A DNA stretch of 64,000 nt, taken from the NCBI GenBank assembly GCA_024305405.1, contig JAKNDB010000064.1, positions 1 to 64,000 on the forward strand. Reading direction: 5' to 3'. The DNA is from Dirofilaria immitis. Taxonomy: Eukaryota > Nematoda > Chromadorea > Rhabditida > Onchocercidae. Positions within the stretch are counted from its first letter, which is position 1. Each line of letters begins with the position of its first letter. Positions 51,763 through 64,000 of this stretch are shown here, piece by piece. The notes beneath the pieces are model-generated. The model saw nothing but the letters and a program-made list of their open reading frames with translations. It was not told the origin of the DNA and did not search any database. Both the position numbers and the translations under genes were made by a program.

Positions 51763-54700
51763 AGTACTATAGAAATATGTATTATTCTCAATTACCTATC
51801 AAATGCTGAACATTGCGCAAACATTGCATAAAGTGTTGTATCGAGATAACAACTATTCCGGAAACCCTGGATTCCTTTCATGCGGCCAAGCAAATTCTCC
51901 ATATTTTTAACAGGTAAACATGGTCGCACTTCAATACCGCTATCCAAACTTCCAAAATTTGATGACATCACTGAATAAAAAGATTTCTAAATTTCACTAC
52001 CATATTTCTTGAACATTCTACACTATAAAAATAATAGTTTTATAGAAAAAACTCATGTTTACTTGTTTTTGTTTCATAATTATTGTTGCTTTCAGATGTA
52101 TCAGATAAAGCGAAGCGATCATCACATCGAAGTGCACAATATGGGACCAAAGCTATTGAATCTGAACTAGCACTTGCAAAAACACCAGCCTTATGGGCAT
52201 CTTCAAGTTGTACTTTATCTATCGTTCGCCAATCATATGGCAAGTCGCCTTCCTTTAACGAAAACTAATATTATTTGCAAGAATAAAAAACGAAAAGTAA
52301 TATATCGAAGCAATGCAATAGCAATTTAAAGTTTAAATTTTTGTGTATTTAAATCTCATAAATTAAGCTTTCAAAATTTCGATTTCAATTTCAATTTTGA
52401 GCCATACAATCTTCGTTATATAACGCAATTGAACTTCTATTAATTCTACTTACAATTTCAACAGCAACTAATCGATTGCTTTCAATCAACTCATTATTAT
52501 TACTAATCCATTTAACAACACCACAACGTCGCTCGTTTCGATATAATATTTCGACGCATGACCCTAGAAAAACGATGATAAATTTTAAAAGTTTTCCTAT
52601 TTTTCTGCTTTTAGTGATTGTTCAGAATCTAAAATGTATAAAACACATTATTTTAATCCTGCCTATTAAGGCTCTGGCTATTCTGAACTGCAACAAATCA
52701 AGTACGGTCTTCAGCATTATCAGCTCTAAACAACTTCGAAAGTTTAAAATAACCAAAAATGAACTGTTTGAGCAAATCGATCTGCATACTCCACGAAAAA
52801 ATACATTTCCTAATTTTGCATTTACTACGATACTGATATAACTAAATCGAGAAAGGAAACAAAAAGAGAAAAGATAATTTGACAAATAGCCTAACCTATA
52901 GTAAATTGCGGTAATTTCGATGTTTCCCCATTTTCTTTTCGTTAGCCAACGATTCTGGTTGTAAAGAAGATATATCGTTATGAATTCGAGTTGATGAAGA
53001 CGGTGATGGTTGTTGCTGCTGCTGCTGTTGCTGCGGTTCAGATGGAAATCGTTGCAAATGAAGATTTCTAATATACGATGTATTATTTTCCTCATCACCC
53101 ATATCCGATTCTTTCATGCATACTGACACGGGTAGTAGACCTGCATGATTTGGTGCACAACGGAAGAGCTCAACACATTCAAAATATCCTGTTCCACCGC
53201 CTATTGCTTCATCCTGCAATACTATAAAATAATTATTTTTTTTTCAAAAATAAATCAAAATATATATCTGAAAGCATGAAATATTTGGAAATTTTATTCC
53301 TTTCAAATTTATAATTTCATTTTATCAAAATTGCTTGCTATTTAAGGAATTTATTCTACTTAACTGCGAATTCTTTTTACTCTACGAATCCTAAGCTTAT
53401 ATCACCATTTATAATATTTCATCTCATATTTTATTGCATACCATCTTTTCCGATGAGTTAACTTAACTAGGAATTTCTAGAATGCTCGCTGTTTTCCTAC
53501 TATTTATCGTTTCATTAAAAAATACAATTTCAAAATTTTGAACAATTTTCAATATTTAACAACAATTTTTAAAATTAAAGAAAAAATCCAGTTTGATGGA
53601 TAACATGTTAAAATGAAAATAATTTAATAAAAAAATATATTTAAGAAGTCTATAGGAATAAAAAGAGTCTATGAAACAAAGAAGGGAAACAGAGAGATTA
53701 TCGAAATACGTATGTACTACACTTTCAATGCAATCGAAAATCTCGTTTTTAGAGAAATAAACCTATAAAGTTATGAAATAATCCTTTTTCATATTTTTTA
53801 GAAAATATCCTTCATTTCCGGAACTTTCAGAGAAGACTAAGACAGATCAGTAAAAATCTTCTAGCATTAATTTTTATTTTAACAAAATACATGCAAAACA
53901 ACAATTATGAACAAGTTTATAATAATAGAAAAATTAACAGATAAAATAAAATAAACTAACGAAATCTACTCCAATGTAGATATTCGTATGTCCACGCAGA
54001 TAACCAATCCATCGAGCAGTTCCTCGGCGTGGTATACCCATTGCATCGAACCAAACTATACGATCACCTTCCATCAATTCTCCCTCGTTTGATTTTAACC
54101 TTTATGAAAATTTTAGGGTCATTCCTTATTAAGATTATTTCTCAAAAATTAAATCATGAAATCATTTTTAAGTATTTACTGTCGCATTTCAGGTGGTATT
54201 CCTAAATTAAAAAAAAATTCTAAAATCGTTCTTAATAATTGCTAAATACATTTATGATCTATCTTTTTCTAGAAAAGAACAATAATTTCAACAAATTCTT
54301 TTTTGGCAGTACGTTTCGATTTTGAAACACATTTGAGGAAACAATAAAATAACCTAACCTTATAGTTTCCACTGCTACCGGAAGTTTTACTGATCTTGTT
54401 CCCGATAAACTACGTGATGAATCCTTCAGAAGTGATGTTCCTAATGAAATATTGTCGTACAAAGGTTTTTTAGACGATGAAACTTTCATGTTGATATTAG
54501 CCTTTTGTTGTGATTGATGGCTGCGATTAATATCCAAATTCATCAAACTAAAATAGTTTATTAATTCATTTTCAACTAAAGTCTTTATCGTTTTTTCGCT
54601 ATTATCGCTCTGATAAGAGGACTAAATTATTAGACAAGGAAAACAATGAAAGCCTTCAACTAATTTTTCGTTGGAAGAACGAAATATGTACATTTCATCC

Positions 54701-57700
54701 ATATCATTCACCGGAAATTTGCCTATGGCTGGTAAAATAGATGATGTCGAACACCTCAGTTGTACTGCTTGATTATGACTTCCTGCTGTTGTTGGCACAA
54801 TTTTTATGAGAACTTCTCGAACCACTGGGCGGTGGGAAGGAATATTCCTGCTATTGTTATTACTTTAGTTTCACGACGAGTTATTGGAATAATATTTTCA
54901 TTTTGAGTTTCTAATGTTGATACAGGGGCACTAATAGCTTTGCGATCTCTAAGCCTGAATCAATATAAAAACCTCTTTCGCTGCTTAAGAAAAAAATTAC
55001 AATCTCAGAAATTTTTAAAATTAAAAGGCTCATTATTGCACCTGATAAAGGCAATACAACGAGAATACGATTTTTTTACACAACGATTCGTTGCAAATCA
55101 ATAAAATTTCTAAAAATATTAACAAAAAACGTAGATGAATTACCGTGACAGCGAATAATCGTCAGAATGATCTAAATGAGATGGAAGACCATAATCGGAG
55201 AATGTCGAATCTTCATCCAAAATACTTACGTTTCGTGGATTTCTTAGACGATCACCACTTACTAGAACAGCCCCATTATGAGGAGCAGCAAATAGTCTTC
55301 GACCATTGAAAAATCCATCCATATCTCCAATAGCACTCTGAAAAAGATAGACCGCAAGTCAAATGAATTTATTCTCAAAAACGTCAAGAGAAAACTTCCT
55401 TCTCTTCATATCTCAACTTTTAAGATATTACCGAAATTCAAACTAAGTTGCTAAGTAATTTTATTTTCTTAGTATTCCCTTTCTATCACCATACACTATT
55501 ATTTTCTATGCTTTTCAACTGTTCTATTTTATAAGACTAAAAATATCCCAAAATCAACTGAAATAATGATTATTGATTGTATAGCAGAATTAACTGAAGT
55601 TTGAAGTAACAATTACTGATCGTGTTGATCATATCCTACGTCAAGAAAATGAGAAAGTATAAATAAAGTAGAAAACTTTATTTAAAAAAATCAGAAGCAA
55701 AAAATCAAGAAAAAAAAGTTATTTAGGAATGACAAGTACGCAGAAATTAGACAACCATATTAGCAACAAAAAAATTCAATGATTCATTTCTTAGAGGAAT
55801 GTTGGAGATATCGTATGCGATGAAATATTAGAGGAAATAATAACATAGTGTAAACATAGAAAGAATTTTTGGATGTGAGAACCAAGGAACGGAAGTTCGA
55901 ATCTAGTCATTACGAATCATCGTTCTCCCTTCTAGTAACTTTGAAAAATCAATTAGAAATACATATCCAATGGTAATAACTTTACACATAATCCTTCGAT
56001 AATATAATTGAAATTAAATTTTATCATATTGGATAAGAGATATAAACAGATCGAATAGATAACAATAAATTTGGAAAATTGATCAACTAAAATTTTATAC
56101 CAAAAGAGAAATCATCTTTCTACTAATAGAATAAAATCGGGTTTTCAAATAAAAGTGAAAATCAAAAAAATACATTAAAAAAGTGAAATCATATTAAAAA
56201 ATTATATATAATTTTTTTGCTTTATCCCATTATTAACCTGATCATTTTGATTATAATTTTTATTTCCCAGCATTAGTTTCCAAAATGTTCACATTTTTCA
56301 CATTAATGAAAATTAATTACCCCAATCAGTTTCAGTTTAAATTTGATAAATATAATTCCACGCTATTTATTTCCATTAAATTAATCATTGTCAAACTACT
56401 CAATAATCATTAATAGCAATAAACAGCTGGTTCCATGATAAAGTAAATAGAAGATGAGCAATGAATTACTTCAGTGATTTAATTATCAATTACTTCGCAG
56501 AATTTCCCATAATACCAATTATTGATTTCCCATCTTCTTTCCAGAAAATTACGATAAAAATGATTCCTTATATCTAATCAAAATAAGACAAGTTGGCGAC
56601 TTTCACTGAACAAAAGTGCGAAAATAATGAATGATGCGAAGTAAATGAAAATGCTGAAAACAAAAAAGATGAACTTCGTGAGCGATTTCTCTCCAAACAG
56701 ATGGAAAGACAATTGAATATGCTATCATCCAAATGCTTCACAATATATGCATCGAGAAGACAAGGTGAGAAGAAAAATGAAAGATTGTAAACAAAGTTTT
56801 AACATTCAAAAGAGTACATATTATTGCATGAAAAGCAATGATGCATGCGACTACCAAAAATTTTGAAAACAAAGAAAGCAAAAATTTCCAAAAATTTTAG
56901 CTCAAATTCGAATCAAAAAGTAAAAAATTTTATTGAAAAGGGATTAAAATTGAAAAAATAATTTACACAACGATTCAATGTAGATAATAATTGTGTGAAT
57001 AATTCTAATATATTTTAAATTTAATTTGGATAAAGCGAAAATAGAAAGATTAGAAAATAGCAACTTACGAACTAATGGCAAATTCGATAATGTTATAATA
57101 AAGCGAAACGAACAAATTCCCTTACGATCCAAATAAATTGAACCAAAAAATCCGATTATCGGTATTCTAATCAAACTGAATAATTTGGGTAGGTATTTTA
57201 TTCATGAATGATTACGCTCAGTCCTATATAGAATTTATCGTTACTGAGAGATAAATTATTCTAAACGACTAATGCATTTTGACGATTATTCAGAAATGGA
57301 AATATGACTTAATTCTTCTCCGAAAATTATTCTTAATTTGGAACTAAAACTTACTGTTCACAGAATTGATTAAACCAAAATCTATTTATCCGAAATTTTG
57401 GAGAATGAAATCATTGAATCGACAAAATCATTTATAAATTCCACATGAAATTTATTGGTCAAATAATTAATCGGAAACCAAAGTGAAATTCTAAATCGTC
57501 ATTTTTAATAATTATCACTTAACGACTCAATAGCAGCTAGGAGAAAATTGTTTAATAGAATTCCACGATTCCATTTTGCTCACCTACTTTCCAAATTCAT
57601 ATCATAACGATATATCAATGTTCATGAAAAGAAAAAGAAAGAAAAAGAAGCAGGGACATGAAAGAAATTAAAAACCAGTTTGAAACTGAATTTATACAGC

Positions 57701-60700
57701 TGACTGAAAGTACAGAACTAGATCAAATTCGTAGCAATTAATCTCGCTTTTTTTCTTTTTTTTTTTTTTCTATAAAACTACATAAAAATATAATGAAACG
57801 GCTAAAATTGCGGAATGCATTACAATGGAAAAATATGATGCTGTCAAGGTTCTTGAAATTCTATAGAATTTAGAAAAGAGAAGAAAATGGAATATTGTAA
57901 AAGACATCATAAGTTCAAAATTACATATACTTTATCGTCACCTTTATTACAGCTAAATGTCAATATATATTCAGTATTATGAGGATACGATTGCATCAAG
58001 TTTTTATTTTAAATTTAATGAACTTTAGGATACATTTTAAGGATTAAAAAAACAAATTATAATTTTTGTAATTCTCATAAGCCACAATCACACAATTCAT
58101 TTTAATGCACCAAAGCGTTACTCAATGATATTGCAGTTTTGGAATATGTCAAATTTTCCCTAATCTTTTTCATCTATTCCAATTAATATTTTCTTCCCTA
58201 TTATTTTTAATTCCTAAAATGTATTCTAAAGCTAATACTCGCTTGCGATTTGCAAAAATTATAATTTTTGCAGTTTATTAAATTTGAAAAAAAACATTCT
58301 ATTAAGACCAGTTTATCTGTTTTATATTATAATGGTTTAAACGATACATGGGAAAAAATTTGATAATTTGATGTCAGCAATTTGCGATTTCAATTTTCTC
58401 TGGTATCCCTACGATACTTCCTCCGATTAGCATCAGGATTACCATGATATCGAACTATTATTACCATATTACTATACACTATTATAGAAACAAAAAAGAA
58501 AGTTCTTACGTCAAGACGTATACCAAAGAGGAATCCATTATCAGGTACAGGTTCACCAAACCATTCCACCCAACCTGGCTTAAAGCATTCTTCAATTTCT
58601 CCTTCACTTGTTTCAGATTTAAGCTGTAAATTTTTTAAATGAGAAGAAAAAGAAATAAAATCTTGAAAATTTTAGGAAAATAATATGCGATAACACAAAA
58701 TAATTTTAAAATTTAAATCTAATTTTACAAAAACCTCAAAAGATACTTATCTTATGATTTGTTTCCTTTAAGATATAACTTCTATCCAACCATTGAATTA
58801 AATTAACGGGACTATCTGTTTATTCATATGGCATGTTTTTCTGATGGTTTATTATTACTTTGCCACATTCTTCTTCAAAGAAAGCAATCTTCATATCATT
58901 TTATTCAATCTACTAATTAAACTATCAATGATTTGGATTGTCTATTCCTTACATGCCAAGAGTAACAATTTGCTCATTGGAATAATCTTTGCTTAATCAT
59001 AGTGATTGATTATTTAAATCAAGTTTTATGAAAAACAACTTTCATTATATAATGCTTTAATTTTGAAATCCAACAATTATAAATGCAAACCTGTACTATA
59101 ACGCGATCCCCTACGCTTAGCTGACTAACAAAATTAAACAAATCGGAATACTGATGAAAACGAAATCGAATTTCGATATCACTAACTGCTTTTAATAACG
59201 ACGTTTCGAAATCTGTCAACAAAGCAACCTAAAAATTATACAAATATGAAAAAAGACAACATTAAAACACCTTGTAATGAAGATTAAATTTATGAAAACT
59301 GAGGAATCATGCAAATTTCATTAGTGCAACGTATTTTTAAGCATAATATCTACAAAGAACAAAGACCGTTATTTATAATCTCACTATAAAATATAGAAAC
59401 TAAAAAAGTTAAATTAATGGACAGTCAGGAAAAAATACCTTTGTTGTGGGTACCCGTAGATAAACATCACCAACTTCAAGACATTTCATAAATAAAATAT
59501 TTCTAGTAGTTGGATTATTTATTTCATTATGCATATCATTAAAGCTTTGTATGCACAAATCACTTTCTGCTACCGAGCGTAATAAATGACCTCTTTCTAC
59601 CTTAAGCAAAATATCCAATCACTGTGATGAATTCCCAAAAAAATTACAAACGGTCACTTTCAACATTGAATAATCGATAAATAATTTAAATATCACATCA
59701 TCATTACCTACAATATTGCTTAATTCAAAATTAATAAGATTTAAAATATTTTATCAAGCTTAATTTCATTGTATTAACTGAAATAACTAAAATATTATTT
59801 TTGTGCAAATATAATATTTTTAAATCTTTTATCGTACTAATGAATAGGAAATTTTTTAGATCCAATTTATTTATAAGACATTTCGACAAACAATAAAAAA
59901 AGAAAGTTCGTATATGTTTAATAAATGAGTAAATCTCATTATTACGATGTTAGATGATAGCAATATTACTGCAAAACTAGAGAAATATAAGCTAACATGA
60001 AGTTAAATAACAGTTTCCTAAAACAAATTTTTCATTTAAACTTCATTTCAGAAAAAATTTTTTGATCATATCCCGAATATTAAAATAATTTAAAAAGCCA
60101 AATTAATAAGTAATCAAACCACACATCTAGAAACATTAATAGAAATTACTGCATCTTTAAACAAATAATAAAGTAAAAACCTTAATTTTAGCGGAAAACT
60201 GTTTCCGTTTTCGATCATACATCTTACCATCATAGTTTTCAAGCAACAATGATGTTATTAATGATGTAGATAAAGCACGGTGATCAGTAGTATCGTTTGT
60301 CATTACTTTTGGAAGAATCCTTTAAAAAACTAAGTAACATTTAGTACATCAAATTTTTTTTTAATTTATTAAACTAATAAAATCAGTATTTTCTTTAAAA
60401 AATAACTTTCTCAATTTTTCGAGGAAATAATTTCTCAAGAATCCATTATTTTTTGGGCATTAAAGAAATATTGAAAAACAAAAATCATCAAAAGAGAATC
60501 CAAATTTTAATTTTTCGCTCTTCTGACTTTCAAATGCCACATGTTATACAAGCCTAGATTCGATCCAAGGATGTCCAATTACTTGGAGCCTTTGAGACAA
60601 GCATATAACCGCCGACAGAATCAATCGGGGAAATGTATGAAAAAAAAAGAAAAGAAAAATGAAAAAGAAAAAAGAATAATATAACACATTATATATAATA

Positions 60701-61512
60701 TATATATATATTAAACAATAATATTATCATATGATAAGATCGGTATAATTTATCACGCCAAATCGAATCAGAGATCACTATAAACTAACATTGACATTTT
60801 AATAACTTTAAACTTTAAAATTCAAGAAAACCTTGGATGATCATCTTGCCATATTGTTGGTAATGACAATGGTTTCTTCAGCAAATTACCAAATGGTATT
60901 TTTGGTTCAATGGCAGATCCAGTACAATGATGTAATGCAGCACTATAACATTTCTTCAAATTATTATTCCAATCGAATATTTCAGTTCAATCTTAATCAT
61001 TAAAAATCAAATTAAGTCAATTATTCGAAATTTTTTTTTATTCAAAATAGTCATTTAAAGAAATTCAAATATTCAGCTACCAAGTAAGATATAATCAAAT
61101 GATTAAAACAAACCTAGGCGATAATAATTCAGTATTTCGTAATTGCTCATAAAATCTTTTATGCTTCCTTGCATAAACCTGAAACATTAAACAAACTTGT
61201 TTCTTGGACTGATCTTCTCATTAATTTATTTCATCAAATTAAATAAATAAACACTATACCAAGTATACTGATGCAATGAAGCGATTAATAAGATTAAAAT
61301 AATTTAAGTTGTAAAAATTTTATTTCAATCAACTGTATGATATTATCAAGCGTCTTAAGTGAGCAGGAATATGCGAATTGGAATGGCTACTTATCCATAT
61401 ACCTGAATACATAAATATTCAAAGAATCTCGAATTAGCAATTTCAAATAACCTGATCTCAAGTTGTCAAGTGATCCTAAATGATCTCCAATTTCAGGAAA
61501 ACCCAAATACAT
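48595..61512 (-). CDS. cyld: CYLD-type ubiquitin carboxyl-terminal hydrolase with CAP-Gly domains
   Basis: Deubiquitinase of the CYLD family, which removes Lys63- and Met1-linked ubiquitin in signalling. Twenty-three exons (5'-3'): 61512-61411 (tentative), 61178-61114, 60942-60832, 60319-60181, 59600-59439, 59228-59091, 58623-58510, 55337-55144, 54954-54692, 54547-54354, 54201-54180, 54099-53961, 53213-52896, 52563-52454, 52252-52063, 51970-51796, 51416-51324, 51200-51039, 50790-50646, 50031-49926, 49630-49551, 49361-49083, 48825-48595; about 1,177 residues. CAP-Gly 1 (about 225-310) has GWVEWFGEPVPDNGFLFG and DGFFNGRRLF; CAP-Gly 2 (about 505-580) has GTARWIGYL and GGGTGYFEC; a degenerate third is near 655-720. 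The USP domain has catalytic Cys in RNSCYLD (about 795), KDPEELLNALF, a zinc region (CINCGKRADMMCPEC), catalytic His in CIETSHYVAF (about 1068) and FFDSMADR. One base each seems missing at 54864-54866 and 52926-52929, the only phase breaks. A polyglutamine run lies at about 53015-53040. Confidence 0.93.
49551..50031 (-). other. Non-canonical GC-AG intron in CYLD
   Basis: The intron between exons 50031-49926 and 49630-49551 has donor GAAG/GCAAGC and acceptor ttatag. It must be used because it joins LIYE to GKRPCINCGK in frame, matching the conserved junction before the CYLD zinc region; no GT donor nearby gives this. The donor otherwise fits the usual consensus, as is typical for GC-AG introns. 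Confidence 0.75.
51732..51760. repeat. (AT)n microsatellite in a CYLD intron
   Basis: About 15 AT dinucleotides in the intron before exon 51970-51796 is followed downstream; no effect on coding. Confidence 0.9.
55338..58509 (-). other. 3.2-kb CYLD intron
   Basis: The longest intron of the gene. It splits CAP-Gly domain 1 between FGIRLD and SAIGDMDGFF. No nested gene was recognised; the open frames inside (for example 56944-57174) have no features. Confidence 0.7.
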
Positions 61513-62308
61513 TTTATACTATTGTGGATTAACAATTATATTCGCATACTTATGTTCAATTAAAATATATATCTAAGAGGACAATTCCAATCGGATAAAT
61601 GAAACGAAATTTATAACTTTTTAAACTGTTTGTTCACTCACTGCTTTACTGCAACGGCATGCTCGTATTATATTTATTTACTTAATTCAATGAAGTAATT
61701 TAATGGGAAAACGATGAAGGTCATTTCAAGAAATATATCTTACCTATCTTGCTGATAAGAAGACAATTAATTATTTGTCAGTCAACAAACTCAGGGAACA
61801 GATAGGAAATGTATAGTTGTCTGGGTGCGGCCCGTGGAATGTTTACGCGAATTTATTTGGTTGGTTAAAATTGTAGTTCTTTTTCAATCGTTTACTATTT
61901 GGTTTTGTATGTGCTGAACTTCTCGTGGATTTTTTTATATCTTCTCAATTTTTAGAAGTATTATACTTTTTGAAGAGATTCAGAGAATGGGGAGATTAAG
62001 GAATAGTATGATAAGAAATTAAGAATGACTAAGAATTTCAGCAATATAATTCCTTATAATACTTTTTTTTTTTAAATGAATGATAACATTTTCGCTTCAT
62101 ACATTGTTAAAGATTGAAGATTCGCTTAATTATAATCATTTGCGGTATGAGCTGAAGAGGGGATGATCTTGATAAGATAACACAATGTTAGGGTGATGCG
62201 AAATGGTATTCAACAATAAAATGGATTGGTAGTCAAGAAATAAAAATGAGCACTGGTAGTTTGATTTAATTTTTCGAATCCAGAATGGTGTTCGATAATA
62301 TTTTCAGG
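61513..62308. promoter_or_regulatory. Divergent promoter region CYLD / COQ5
   Basis: About 800 bp between the tentative CYLD start (minus) and COQ5 (plus). It ends in 'atattttcag' at 62298-62307, an acceptor one base before the COQ5 ATG, consistent with trans-splicing of a leader. No further element is recognised. Confidence 0.5.

Positions 62309-64000
<1,692 letters not shown>

Noticed and set aside
52083..52268. 61-codon plus-strand frame opposite a CYLD exon
   Set aside because: Antisense shadow of the coding exon 52252-52063.

Overview
The window is strongly AT-rich animal DNA with short exons, GT-AG introns, polypyrimidine-AG acceptors a few bases before several start codons (as in spliced-leader trans-splicing), long satellite blocks and a BEL/Pao retrotransposon. 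The gene set and gene structures fit a nematode, most likely an AT-rich parasitic lineage such as clade III; I cannot name the species from sequence alone.

Layout. 1-10384 is one tandem satellite array with a 71-bp monomer, each copy carrying a short hairpin. 10385-11850 holds AT-rich minisatellite DNA, an LTR copy and an inverted scrap of satellite. A small divergent pair follows: a three-exon minus-strand gene fragment (11851-12464) and an SDHD-like gene (12737/12802-14327, plus). 15172-18049 is a second satellite/minisatellite/LTR module, and the SDHD gene sits between the two direct module copies. 17348-24478 is a decayed BEL/Pao element with two LTRs and a 5-bp target duplication, containing a second, unrelated-looking LTR near its 5' end. 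25130-25880 returns to satellite, a shared low-copy unit and minisatellite. 25881-38476 is sparse, with an unidentified minus-strand gene (27923-28556), part of an ABCA-type transporter (31186-33450, plus) and a minus-strand exon with an in-frame stop (35247-35494).

From 38.4 kb the genes are dense and conserved: a TAX1BP3-like single-PDZ protein (+, 124 aa), an EF-hand rhomboid protease (-, about 377 aa), a PMF1/Nnf1 kinetochore subunit (+, 182 aa), a CYLD deubiquitinase (-, 23 exons, about 1,177 aa) and the 5' part of COQ5 (+, running off the window). They are independent housekeeping or signalling genes in alternating orientation (convergent TAX1BP3/rhomboid and PMF1/CYLD; divergent rhomboid/PMF1 and CYLD/COQ5), not an operon. 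SDHD and COQ5 both serve the mitochondrial ubiquinone pool, but they lie far apart here.

Several otherwise intact genes (SDHD, CYLD, COQ5, the ABCA-type gene) carry isolated one-base deletions, mostly in short homopolymers, with splice sites and flanking codons preserved. This looks more like systematic long-read consensus error than gene death, and anyone using these models should expect it.
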